A stretch of 27,500 nucleotides of DNA from Prorocentrum cordatum (GCA_963575745.1 CAUYUJ010020549.1:1-27500); one strand, 5' to 3'; counted from the first letter of the stretch, positions 9,690 to 19,631 are shown. Notes: generated by a model from the sequence alone, not told the origin. Made by a program: numbers and translations.

Positions 9690-10095
9690 TGAGGGGCAGG
9701 AGGAGGACGAATTCGAGGAGGACGATGAGGACATGTCCAGGCTCTCGGATGCTTTCGGAATGCGTCGGCAGGATTGGATATGTGGTCTCAATCGTATACG
9801 TGGAGCTGGGAGTATACATTCATGGTTATACTCATCGGGATACATATGCATGTTGAGCTGGGGCCCTCAATGTGGTGCCCCTCGTCGACGTCACAGTTCA
9901 GAAGAAGGCCGATAATCACGAGCAGGCGCGCGGGCCTCGCAGTGGGAGAGTGCCCAGATGTGCCGAAACTGGGGGTCATGACAGCACAGCTGTTGTTTGT
10001 GTGTAGCGTGTGGTGACACAGTGGGGAATCAAGTTCGCTGTGTCACGCATGTCTTATGTTTTCAACGAGACAGGGGCTGAATCGGGAACCATACC
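9690..10095. other. Unique AT-richer sequence after the GAT tract
   Basis: One plus frame (ATG at 9733, stop at 9913-9915) reads 60 non-repetitive residues. It is preceded in frame by an acidic Glu/Asp stretch (9700-9732). No domain is recognised, and a second overlapping frame is also open. Exon or chance cannot be decided. Confidence 0.4.
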
Positions 10096-10099
10096 TTCC

Positions 10100-10905
10100 A
10101 TGGCGCGCCTTCCTGCTGATACTCCTGCTGCTGCTCCTCATTTTTTCTTCTCGTCCTTCCGTTCGACCTCCTTTTGCTCCGTTCCTAAGGCCCTTCTTTC
10201 TACTTCTGCCCATCCTCCTTTGCCTGAATGTTTTCTCTCCCTCCTCCTACTCTCATCTCCCTCTCCTCCACCTACTCGTCCGTCCTGGTTCCCTCTTATC
10301 CTGTCAGTCCTCCTCCGTCCTCCTCCTCCTCCTCCTCCTCCTCTTCCTCCCCCTCTTCTTCTTTCTCCTTTCCGTTATCCTCCCCATTATTCTCCTCTGT
10401 TCTCTCCTCCTCCTCTCCTCTCCTCTCCTCTCCTCTCCGCTCCTCTCCTCTCCTCTCCTCTCCTCTCTTCTCTCTTCTCTCTTCTCTCCTCTCCTCTCTC
10501 CTCTCCGCTCCTCTCCTCTCCTCTCCTCTCCTCTCCTCTCCTCTCCTCTCCTCTCCTCTCCTCTCCTCTATTCTCTTTGCTCCTCTCGATTCCTTTCCTG
10601 TCTTCTCTTCTTCTCTCTTTCTCCACCTGCTCCTCCTCTCCCTCCCCCCCCTCCCTTGGCCCGTCCTCATCTTCCCCTTCATCCCCCGTCCTCCTCCCGT
10701 CCTTCAACTCCTACCCCTCGGCCCCTCTCCTCCTCCTCCTCCTCCTCCTCCTCCTCCTCCTCTTCCACTCCTCGTCCTCGTCCTCGTTCTCCTCCTCCTC
10801 CTCCTCCTCCTCCGCCTTCCCTCCCGCTGCTGCTGCTGCTGCTGCTGCTCCTCCTCCTCCTCCTCCTGCTCTCCTTGCTCGTCCTCCCCCCGCGTGCTCT
10901 CCCAC
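10100..10905. repeat. ~800-bp polypyrimidine region (TCTCC)n/(TCC)n/(CTG)n
   Basis: C and T make up nearly all of the + strand. The core is a TCTCC pentanucleotide array (about 10408-10569) with uninterrupted pyrimidine runs at 10440-10506 and 10508-10569. A 68-bp spacing separates the two CTCCG interruptions (G at 10439 and 10507). (TCC)n follows at 10728-10760 and 10789-10813, then (CTG)n at about 10828-10850. Serine/leucine- and Arg/Glu-rich frames on the two strands come from composition. Confidence 0.95.
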
Positions 10906-11090
10906 GCCCGCCTCGTGGAGCGTGCCCCGAGCTAGTGTCTTGTCGTCTGCTTCGTTTCACCGCCATCCGGGGCCCTGGCACGGTGCGCACGCCCTCCTGG
11001 CCGAGGCCAGGAAGGCCTATACTGACTCCCGAGGTCGTGATTGTTTCACAACTCCGACGACCCCCAGAGGTCCGGGCCCCCCAGCTGCCT

Positions 11091-11245
11091 CGATACGCCC
11101 GTTTTGAAAAGCAACACGTACCGTGCTCTAAACGTCTGCGTCAATGCTTTGCGTGTTGGCTCAGCGTGTTGGCCGACGTTTTGGCGAACGTATCGCCTCA
11201 GACCTGCGCTTTCAGTCTAGTGTTGAGCTCCGCATCAGTACGCTG
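11091..11245 (+). repeat. Dispersed repeat R2, copy 1
   Basis: It matches 27351-27500 in the same orientation. Shared blocks are TACGCCC, GCAACACGTACCGTG, TGTTGGCTC, GTGTTGGCC, ACGTTTTGG, GAACGTATCGC, AGACCT/GGACCT and GAGCTCCGC. It lies at the head of the tandem unit. The second copy is cut by the window end. Confidence 0.9.
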
Positions 11246-11904
11246 CGTGTTGCGTGTTGCACCTCGGGGGCAGGGAAGCTGGGCCGCTTCCCGAGCCGTT
11301 CTTTGACGGCCCCGAGGCCCGGTGAGGGCCCCAGGAGGCCGAAAATAGCGGCAAATTTCCCGTCGTGATTTTGTCACAGCGCGAGGGGGCCTGGGTATGC
11401 GCCATCCTGGGTCCCCGGGTGGCCCCGGCTAGGCACGGCCGTGTCGACTGCGCGTGAGAGTGACCCTTCGCTGGAGTGACCTTTCGGTGCGGGCTAACGG
11501 GGGCCCACCCCGATCGCTGAGCGCGATGCGATTGCGGCTCCTTGCGAGCTTGGCTTTGGCCACCTGGCGCCCCCTAGGGCACGCAACCCTGAGGCTCGAC
11601 GTCGCGAACAAAATTGCAACATCGTAAAAAATCACGCCCGGAGCCCTAGACCCTAGACCCTATCTTTCTGTGTCATTTTCCGAGCCGGATCGATCTGCGA
11701 GGGCCCCTGGGCCCCCCAAAAAGGCGACAACGTTCGGCTCGAAAAAATTGAAACGCCGGGCTCTCAGGGAAGGTCACTCTCGCCTACGGTCGACCCCCAC
11801 AGGTCTGGACCCCCCTTTTCCCGGGACAGGTTTTGCATCTCGAGTCGTTTTTTCACGGTCCTGGGGCCCGGCGAGGGCCCCTGGAGGCCGAAAATAGTGT
11901 GAAT

Positions 11905-12054
11905 CAGCCACGCGCAGGGGGGGGTGGGGGGAGGGGGGATGGGAAGAAGCACCCTGCTTCTTAGAAGGCGCGGGCCTGTTCTATAGATGCGAGGCCGGCG
12001 CCTTCTAAGAAGCAGCCTGAAGCCCTCCCCCCTCCCCCCACCCCCTTGTGGCTG
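11905..12054. mobile_element. 150-bp palindromic MITE-like element 2
   Basis: The ends are CAGCCAC (11905-11911) and GTGGCTG (12048-12054). Inside lie G-rich (11915-11944) and matching C-rich (12022-12045) arms, then a perfect 18-bp inverted repeat CTGCTTCTTAGAAGGCGC (11954-11971) with 11998-12015, and a loop of about 16 nt (11977-11992). Almost the whole element folds back. It interrupts a block (CCGAAAATAG ... CTTCCCGTCGTGATTTT) that is continuous in the sister copy at 11337-11372, which marks it as an insertion. No clear target-site duplication is visible. Confidence 0.75.
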
Positions 12055-12157
12055 CAAAGTAAAACTTCCCGTCGTGATTTTTGCGCACCGCGAGGGGGTC
12101 TGGGCCCCGGCTGTTCTTGCGTGTGACCGGCCGTGGTGTGCAGGTGCCCTGTGCGTC

Positions 12158-12177
12158 AGAGAGAGAGAGAGAGAGAG
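12158..12177. repeat. (GA)n microsatellite
   Basis: This is a short pure AG/GA run. A weak inverted repeat (GCTCGGAGGGCC against GGGCCCCTCCGAGC) flanks the following 60 bp. Confidence 0.85.
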
Positions 12178-12900
12178 CGGCGCTCGGAGGGCCTGGCTCC
12201 GCAGCGCGGGCGCTTGGGCGTGGCGGCGTTGGCGCTGGGCCCCTCCGAGCCCCTCTACTCCAGCCCCATCTGGGAGGCCTCTAGACATAGTTCGTCACCC
12301 AAACATCGGCTCGGCTGATTTCTACGAGCTGGTGGGACTCTGGAGGCCAGCGAGAAAAGGTCAGGGTGCAACGCGGGCCCGCGTACAAGGCGTCGAGAGC
12401 TAGGTTTTCTGGTGCACCTCAATGTATGAATCGAGCCCCAGATGCCTGGGAGAACTGGTGCCCGCGGATCAGTTCTTCACTCTGGACCGCTTTTTGATGC
12501 TCCCAGGGCCCTGAAACAGCCCCGGAGGCCCTGCACACTGGGGGTTGCAGCCCCGACGGGTCGGGGAACAGATACGGAAACCTTTTGGCGCGTCGTGTGC
12601 GGGATTCGATGCTGACGAGGTGTCGTACATCCTTCCGAGGCCGAGCATCAATCTTGAGATTCGTCGTTGCGAACAGAACGCGGCAGCGCCAAAAATCATG
12701 AACGGAGCAGCGGACCCTATCTTTCTGCGGCAATTATTTGGCCAGATCGACCTGTGATTGGCCCGAGGGCTATCAATACGGGCGTATGTGCCCCGCGTGA
12801 AACACTTGCCACGCGCAGATTTCAGGGCTCAGACCCGAGACATCATGATCTTTCCAGAACTTCGCCACTCAGAGGTCTCGGCCCCTTCCCCAGGAACAGT

Positions 12901-13375
12901 GTCGCAGGCCTAGGGGTTGACACCAACACCAATATCAACGGTGTGCCTCCACCGAGGGAAGACGGTCCCGATCTCGGTGCTGGTGGTAATATTCGTTTTT
13001 TTTTCCCACACGTTTCGTGGGTTTCTGGTTTTCTTCTCTGCCGCGTCGCACCCGCGTCTCCCGCACACACACACACGCACACCTCCCCTCCCTCCTCCTT
13101 CCTCCCCTCCTTCACTTCCTTCCTCCCTTCATCCGCGCGCAACACATGCACGGCACGTGCATCAGACACGCGTCTACATGCAGCCGCACGCATGCACACA
13201 CACCATACAACGCTAGTGCACGCCTGTCGTGTTCACTGCACCGTACATCCGCGACGTACGCGGCTACATACTGGGCACACACATGAGGCACACGTCCCGA
13301 TACGGCCGCACACGCATCATCCACATACACATGACATGCCATATACAAGACGTGCGTGTAGGATTCGCAGTGCGT
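12901..13375. other. Unique sequence with CA and TCC runs
   Basis: Position 12918 onward resembles 4768-4843. A T8 run lies near 13006, (CA)n at about 13062-13082 and TCC/TTCC at 13083-13130. CACGCA/ACACATG-rich sequence leads into the 90-bp array. No gene is seen. Confidence 0.5.
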
Positions 13376-13380
13376 GGCAG

Positions 13381-14975
13381 GCGTGGCACTTTCTCGACAC
13401 CAGAGGGGGTGCGCAGGGGGTGGTCTCTCAGCGTGGTCTCTAGGCGTGCCAGGGTCGGCGGGCGTGGTAGGCGTGGCACTTTCTCGGCACCGGAGGGGGT
13501 GCGCAGGGCGTGGTCTCTCAGCGCGGCCTCTCTGCGTGCCAGGGTCGGAGGGCGTGGCAGGCGTGGCACTTTCTCGGCACCAGAGGGGGTGCGCAGGGGC
13601 GTGGTCTCTCAGCGCGGCCTCTATGCGTGCCAGGGTCGGAGAGCGTGGCAGGCGTGGCACTTTCTCGACACCAAAGGGGGTGCGCAGGGGGTTGTCTCTC
13701 AGCGCGGCCTCTATGCGTGCCAGGGTCGGAGGGCGTGGCAGGCGTGGCACTTTCTCGGCAACAGAGGGGGTGCGCAGGGGCTGGCCTCTCAGCGCGGCCT
13801 CTATGCGTGCCAGGGTCGGAGGGCGTAGCAGGCGTGGCACTTTCTCGACACCAAAGGGGGTGCGCAGGGGGTTGTCTCTCAGCGCGGCCTCTATGCGTGC
13901 CAGGGTCGGAGGGCGTGGCAGGCGTGGCACTTTCTCGGCAACAGAGGGGGTGCGCAGGGGCTGGCCTCTCAGCGCGGCCTCTATGCGTGCCAGGGTCGGA
14001 GGGCGTAGCAGGCGTGGCACTTTCTCGACACCAAAGGGGGTGCGCAGGGGGTGGTCTCTCAGCGCGGCCTCTATGCGTGCCAGGGTCGGAGAGCGTGGCA
14101 GGCGTGGCACTTTCTCGACACCAGAGGGGGTGCGCAGGGGGTGGTCTCTCAGCGCGGCCTCTCTGCGTGCCAGGGTCGGAGGGCGTGGTAGGCGTGGCAC
14201 TTTCTCGACACCGGAGGGGGTGCGCAGGGCGTGGTCTCTCAGCGCGGCCTCTCTGCGTGCCAGGGTCGGAGGGCGTGGCAGGCGTGGCACTTTCTCGACA
14301 CTAGAGGGGATGCGCAGGGGGTGGTCTCTCAGCGCGGCCTCTATGCGTGCCAGGGTCGGAGAGCGTGGCAGGCGTGGCACTTTCTCGGCACCAGAGAGGG
14401 TGCGTACGGGGTGGTCTCTCAGCGCGGCCTCTATGCGTGTCAGGGTCGGAGGGCGTGGCAGGCATGGCAGCTTCTCGACACCGGAGGGGGTGCGCAGGGG
14501 GTGGTCTCTGAGCACGGCCTCTATGCGTGCCAGGGTCGGAGAGCCTCTATCCGTGACGGTCGTCCAGGGCACAGCAGGCATGGCAGATTCTCGACACCAT
14601 AAGGGGGTGCGCAGGGGGTGGTGTCCGAGTGCGGCCGCTGTCCGTGACGGTCGTCCAGGGCATGGCAGGCATGGCACATTCTCAACGCCATACGGGGTTC
14701 GCAGGGGGTGGTTTCTGAGCGCGGCCTCTATCCGAGCCGGTCGTTCAGGGCATAGCAGGCGTGACATACTCTCGACACCATAGGGTGTGCGAATGAGGTG
14801 GTCTCTGAGGGCGACCGCTCTCTGTGGCGGTCGTCCAGGGCGTAGCAGGCGTGGCATATTCTCGTAACCTTAGGGGGTCCCCAGGTGGTGGTCTCTGAGC
14901 GCGGCCGCTATCCGAGCCGGTCGTCCAGGGCGCAGCAGGCGTGGCACTTTCTCGACACCATAGTGGGTGCGCAGG
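13381..14975. repeat. 90-bp tandem repeat array (~18 units)
   Basis: Each unit starts at GCGTGGCACTTTCTCGACAC or a variant. Starts are 13381, 13471, 13561, 13652, 13742, 13832, 13922, 14012, 14102, 14192, 14282, 14372, 14462, then 14579, 14669, 14759, 14849 and 14939. The period is 90 bp except one 91-bp unit and one 117-bp junction. The last five units are diverged (CCGTGACGGTCGTCC in place of GCGTGCCAGGGTCGG). Because 90 is a multiple of 3, frames on both strands stay open for 200-580 codons, with a 30-residue periodic peptide. The 91-bp unit shifts that peptide's frame, and differences between units often change residues, so coding is unlikely. Confidence 0.97.
13648..14051. repeat. Recent 180-bp higher-order duplication inside the array
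   Basis: Positions 13648-13871 are identical to 13828-14051 (224 bp at a 180-bp shift). Other neighbouring units differ at several sites. This marks a recent two-unit unequal-crossover event. Confidence 0.95.
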
Positions 14976-15285
14976 GAACGGCCACCAACATCATTCTCAC
15001 ATGCTTCACTTCAGCTATCATCACTCCAGCCTTAATATAAGTATGTGTGGTTCCTCGGTAGCGTAATTTTCTACGTGGCCGAACTAGTACCACCAACACC
15101 AACATCTAGGATCATCTGACCCCTGTGGAGGCATCCCCCCTGTGTTGGTGTTGGTGCCCGCTTCCAGGCCTCCAACAGTGTCTCACTCTGCGCCCTTTCT
15201 TCTTTGGACGGCCCAGGGCCCGGCAAGGGCGCCCGAGACCCCCGAGGCCTGGCGGGCGCCCTGAGCGGTCTCGCCGCGCCCTCGA
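14976..15285. other. Unique sequence with a small hairpin
   Basis: A perfect 14-bp inverted repeat, CACCAACACCAACA (15091-15104) with 15143-15156, encloses about 38 nt. The rest is unique, AT-richer to about 15070 and then GC-rich. No gene is seen. Confidence 0.5.
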
Positions 15286-15289
15286 GGCG

Positions 15290-15326
<37 letters not shown>

Positions 15327-15366
15327 CGGTGGCGGCGGCGGCGACGGCGACGACGACGACGACGCC
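15290..15366. repeat. (GAC)n/(GGC)n microsatellite
   Basis: A pure CGA/GAC run (15290-15324) is followed by GGC/GAC alternation to 15366. Confidence 0.95.
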
Positions 15367-15400
15367 AGTAACGGCGACGTCGTGGCGCGGAATCCACGCC

Positions 15401-15718
15401 CTGAAGAAATATCGGCGGCGAGCCCGGGGGGGAGTGAGAAGGGGCGGGCCTTCTCAGAAGTCGGGGGCAACGATAGGGGGGGATAGGCATAGGGGGGGAT
15501 CCATTGACCCCCAATCGCCCATTGATCGCCGATAGAGGCCCGATAGCCCCAACATGCACAGGAAGGTTCGGATTCGCTACCGGGGGCCTATCGGCGATCT
15601 ATCGGCGATCTATCGCCGATTCCAGGTCGATGCATCCCCCCTAAACCAGTCCCCCCCTATCGTTGCCCCTCAAGAAGGCTCGGAAGTCCCCCGGCCTCCC
15701 GAGAAATTTTCCGAGGGC
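15401..15718. mobile_element. Fold-back (MITE-like) element 3, ~320 bp
   Basis: The left arm 15401-15546 pairs with the right arm 15577-15718 around a ~30-nt loop. Matching blocks read on both arms include GGGGCAACGATAGGGGGG, TAGGGGGGGAT against TAGGGGGGAT, ATCGCCGATAG and GCCTTCT. Outer arms (GAAxAAAT, GCCCGGGGG-like) pair less well. ATCTATCGGCG repeats in tandem near the centre. It is another non-coding inverted-repeat element and shows no clear sequence similarity to elements 1 and 2. Confidence 0.7.
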
Positions 15719-15871
15719 ATTTCCCGAAGAGACGGGAAGCCTCTCGGGAGGGCGCGAGGGTTTCTGGGAAGCCCCGCCGCCTTCTGAGGAGGCCTTCTCC
15801 TTCACACTTCGCCCCCCCTGTTTCGGATGCAACTCCTGGGAGGTCAAATTCTGATTTTGCCCTGGTCCGAA

Positions 15872-15967
15872 GTCCGGCTAAATCCGGCTTAATCGGGCTT
15901 ACTCCCACTCAATCCAGCTGTCCGGCTAAATCCGGCTTAATCGGGCTTACTCCCACTCAATCCAGCT
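15872..15967. repeat. Perfect 48-bp tandem duplication
   Basis: Positions 15872-15919 and 15920-15967 are identical. Each begins GTCCGGCTAAATCCGGCTTA. Confidence 0.97.
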
Positions 15968-16072
15968 TAATCTCGTTTGATCCGGCTTAATCCAGCTTGA
16001 TCCTGCTTGGTCCGAGGCCCACTCCGGCGTAACAGCTCCCAAATGTGGCTTAATCCTCCTTAATCCGACGAA
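15880..16072. repeat. Nested 10-bp lattice (AATCCGGCTT)
   Basis: Variants of TTAATCCGGC/TTAATCCAGC/TTGATCCTGC recur about every 10 bp from the 48-bp duplication to about 16000, with stray copies to 16065 (GGCTTAATCC, CCTTAATCCG). The 48-bp unit is a higher-order form of this decamer. Confidence 0.8.
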
Positions 16073-16183
16073 AACCTCCCCGTAGTTGCCTCCTACCCCC
16101 GTCGCTCGCCGCCGACGAGAGGGCCCGCGTGAGCACCAGCTGCCGCAGGTCCGCGAGGATTCCTCTGGGGCCCTGCGCGCTGG

Positions 16184-16282
16184 CCCCCCCCCCCCCTCGG
16201 CGGCGCGCGCGCTCCCCCGCGCCTCGGGGGGAGGGGGGGAGGGCCCCAAGCACCGATCTTCGGGAGGTCCGCGCGGACCTCC
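16184..16282. repeat. C-run/G-run block and perfect 20-bp palindrome
   Basis: A long C run (about 16184-16197) and G-rich GGGGGGAGGGGGG (about 16225-16241) could pair. Positions 16263-16282 form a perfect palindrome, GGAGGTCCGC joined to GCGGACCTCC. Confidence 0.7.
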
Positions 16283-16320
16283 GAGCGCCTGATGCCCGCG
16301 GCGACTCGCCAGGGGGTTCT

Positions 16321-16500
16321 GACAGGGGCAGCCAGGGCTGGGCCTGAACGCTGTCTTGCTGGACCTCGGCCGTGTTCTGTGTTTTTTTTGTTTTGGGAGG
16401 GAGGTACGGGCGAACGGGCTGCGCAACGCTCAACACAGAACGCACACAGAACGAAAAACAGCGTTTAGGTCCAGCCCTGAGGGGCAACAAACCGATTACG
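16321..16500. mobile_element. Inverted-repeat element 4
   Basis: Left-arm blocks CAGGGCTGGGCCTGAACGCTGT (16333 on; 22 bp with one gap or mismatch tolerated) and GTTCTGTGTT (16375 on) have reverse-complement partners in 16425-16495: the CAGGGCTGGACCTAAACGCTGT and GTTCTGTG blocks. A T8 run lies between them. Arms are imperfect, with an internal indel. Confidence 0.6.
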
Positions 16501-17204
16501 GAAGAGTCCGTGCCAGATCGTAGGTTCTCTGACCGCTGCTGCGGGCGGACATCGCGACGCGTGCTCCGCGGAGCGAGCTGCCTGGCTGGCTCCGTCGGGC
16601 CTGTGTAGTGCCTAGCGCGACGTGCCGCCGCAGGCCCCAGCCTGGGCAACCACCTGGGAGATGCAGTTGCGGCCGGGACCACCCTCTGGGTGGAAGCAAC
16701 CAGGACTACAGAAGAGTCCCACATGGGGGGGGGACGTGGGAGCCCGAGACCGTCCGGCCCGGCGGCGGTCTGGCAGCCGCTTCGCCTCAGACTTCTCCAC
16801 AGTTTGTTCGAGCGGCTTACAGTGGAGGCCCACGCCAAGAAACACCCTGCTTGCCTCCAGGGTGCCCTGGGTGTCTTGTGTTTCAGTGGTTTTGCCACGC
16901 CAAAAGCAATGGGCTTCTTGGGGTTCCGGGGTTGGGTTTCTTGTGGAAGGTTTCTTGTGGTCGGGCCCCTACTGTACGCCATTCCGCCGACCCCCAGAAG
17001 GAGATAGCGCTTGCGAAGATCGTGGAAGTTATCTTGTGGCCTAGTTATGGCCCAACACCCCACCGTGCCTGGGCCGTGGGTCAGGAGCAGGGTCTCTTGG
17101 GATGCCTCTCAGGGGCCTCTGAGAGGGCTCTTGGGTTGGAATGCGGCGGAAGTTTTGAGAGAGTGTGGTGGCTGCGGTTAGAATGGACGTCGGAGCGACC
17201 GCTA
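16501..17204. other. Unique sequence, no gene identified
   Basis: The sequence is non-repetitive and fairly GC-rich. The minus strand stays open from 17063 to 16050 (337 codons), but the frame runs through inverted-repeat element 4 and shows no domain. A spliced exon cannot be excluded. Confidence 0.45.
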
Positions 17205-17222
17205 AATGTACTGGAGCCAGGG

Positions 17223-17240
17223 TATATATATATATATATA
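17223..17240. repeat. (TA)9 microsatellite
   Basis: This is a pure TA run, unusual for a GC-rich window. Two short GAT/GATT runs (17252-17295) follow. Confidence 0.95.
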
Positions 17241-17295
17241 CACGTAATTACTGATGATGTGGAGGTGGAGGAGGATGATGATTGATTGATTGATC

Positions 17296-17783
17296 ACTTC
17301 GCCATGCGGGATGCTAGAACTGGAAGGAGGGTACCGATAGGCGAGCCAGCTCCAGCTCGGAAGTAGATGGTCAAACACCCCCAGGAGAGTGAACAACCAT
17401 CCACCCCATCAGGCACTACTACCGCTAACCGCACCCTCCCCAAACAGTCTTAATTTGACAGGTCCCCCCAAGAACTCAGACAGCGGCACCAGCTCTTCCA
17501 GGCTGTGTCAGCCGCGCCGAATGGGCTGGGCCGAAATACGTAACATGTAGGAATCGCCAATGCGAATCATGCGATGGGCGAACAAGGTTAGGAATCCATC
17601 TCGCCGCAAATTCAACCGCCTTCTTTTTTGGCCTTAAGCCTTAAAGTTATTCTTCTATTCTTCTTCTGCTAGGTCTGAACGCCTTGTCTCCACTAATCCT
17701 ACGTCGCGCAGTGGTGCCTCCAAACATTGTACCAAAGGGTGTCCACTCAATATTTTCCCGCATTAATCGCGGGAGGGGGATGA
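17296..17783. other. Balanced-GC unique block, no gene identified
   Basis: About 490 bp of complex, non-repetitive sequence differs in composition from everything around it. Short open frames exist, none recognised. It could be a copy of a dispersed family or a transcribed UTR. Confidence 0.45.
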
Positions 17784-18685
<902 letters not shown>

Positions 18686-18689
18686 TGAG

Positions 18690-18955
18690 ATGAGATGGAG
18701 GAGAGGGGGGAGGAGGAAGGAGGAGGAGGAGGAGGAGGAGGAGGGAGGAGGAGGAGGAGGAGGAGGAGGAGGAGGAGGAGGGAGGAGGAGGAGGAGAGGA
18801 GGAGGGGAGCAGGAGGAGGCGGAGGAGCAGGAAGAGGAGCAGTAGGAGCAGGAGGAGGAGGAGGAGGAGGAGGAGGAGGAGGAGGAGGAGGAGGAGGAGG
18901 AGGAGGAGGAGGAGGAGGAGGAGGAGGAGGGGGAGGGGCCAGTGAGGAGGAGGGG
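18690..18955. repeat. (GGA)n microsatellite
   Basis: GGA/GAG triplets abut the GAT block, with a long pure run at about 18847-18930. The + strand is homopurine for long stretches. Confidence 0.97.
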
Positions 18956-19468
18956 GAGGGGGATTGGCTGCAGTAGGTGCAGCTGCCCTCGTCACTCGCG
19001 CGGCCCAGCGGCTGTCTGGCGGATTCAACGTGCCGCCCCGGGTGTCCAGACCCTGTGCGTACGCACGGGGCTGCACCTGAACGGCTGGCGCAGTGTTTGC
19101 CTGGTGGTTACTTTTATTGAACGTTGGCCCAGTTTTCTTGCGCCAGCCCCTCCTTCACCCCAGTAGCAGTATCGGCGGCAGCTTCAGCGGCAGACGGCGG
19201 AGCAAGAGGAGGAGGGCCTGGGCAGTGAATGAGGGGCCGCAGTGCAGCGTGCAGTGTGCATATTAGGTGATTTTAGCGTGTATTGTGCAGTGCTGGGCGC
19301 GATTTTCCAACACTGTGCGTCTTCCAGCATGAATCGGCCCTCTTGTAGAAGCCTGGCCCGCGGCGGTCCCACGACACGCCCGTGCCCCCAAAGACTTTCT
19401 CGTGTGCTCACGTGCATTTTTGAATTCAGCTGTCTTCCTCCTCGCCTTCTTTGTATCTTCTTCTGCAT
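18956..19468. other. Unique spacer between two inverted microsatellite blocks
   Basis: About 510 bp of ordinary complex sequence includes a 12-bp palindrome GTGCGTACGCAC (19055-19066) and GCAGTGCAGC-type repeats near 19230-19260. No gene is seen. Confidence 0.5.
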
Positions 19469-19572
19469 TCCTCCCCTCCTCCTCCTTCTCCTCCTTCTCC
19501 TCCCACCTCGTCTTCCTTCTTCTCCTCTTCCCCCTTCTCCTCCTCCTCCTCCCCTCCTCCTCCTCCTCCTTC
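19469..19572. repeat. (TCC)n tract
   Basis: This is a pyrimidine-rich TCC/TTC run, the mirror-orientation counterpart of the GGA block at 18690-18955. Confidence 0.93.

Positions 19573-19631
<59 letters not shown>

Larger units (their letters stand above)
11029..12900. repeat. Diverged tandem copies of a ~0.7-1.07 kb unit
   Basis: Marker blocks recur in order. AGGTC(C/T)xGGxCCCC lies at 11072, 11799 and 12870. The (C/A)GGTCGTGATT / CCCGTCGTGATTTT block lies at 11031, 11358 and 12067. The GGCCC..GGAGGCC(GAAAATAG) block lies at 11319, 11865 and 12508. The CCCTATCTTTCTG block lies at 11655 and 12715, each followed by GATCGAYCTG. Spacing is ~725 bp for the first interval and ~1070 bp for the second, the latter lengthened by an insertion at 11905-12054. 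Confidence 0.7.

Noticed and set aside
10010-11306. Overlapping 365- and 416-codon Ser/Leu/Pro-rich frames
   Set aside because: Both lie on a homopyrimidine tract where stop codons cannot arise, since every stop codon contains purines. No domain is visible.
11644-11662. CCCTAGACCCTAGACCCTA resembling a telomeric repeat
   Set aside because: There are only two to three copies, the unit is CCCTAGA and not CCCTAAA or CCCTAA, and it lies inside a tandem unit whose sister copy lacks it.
13112-14857. 581-codon minus-strand open frame with a 30-residue repeat (ALRDHPLRTPSGVEKVPRLP)
   Set aside because: The frame owes its length to a 90-bp DNA period. Other frames on both strands are also open, a 91-bp unit shifts the peptide register, and unit differences often change residues (Ile/Arg, Ser/Phe, His/Asn).
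16960-17010. Weak resemblance to a dinoflagellate spliced-leader sequence near CGCCATTCCGCC
   Set aside because: Too few matching bases and no downstream donor-like GT context. Treated as chance.
16050-17063. 337-codon minus-strand open frame
   Set aside because: It crosses an inverted-repeat element and C/G runs, and has no recognisable domain. High GC alone makes such frames common here.
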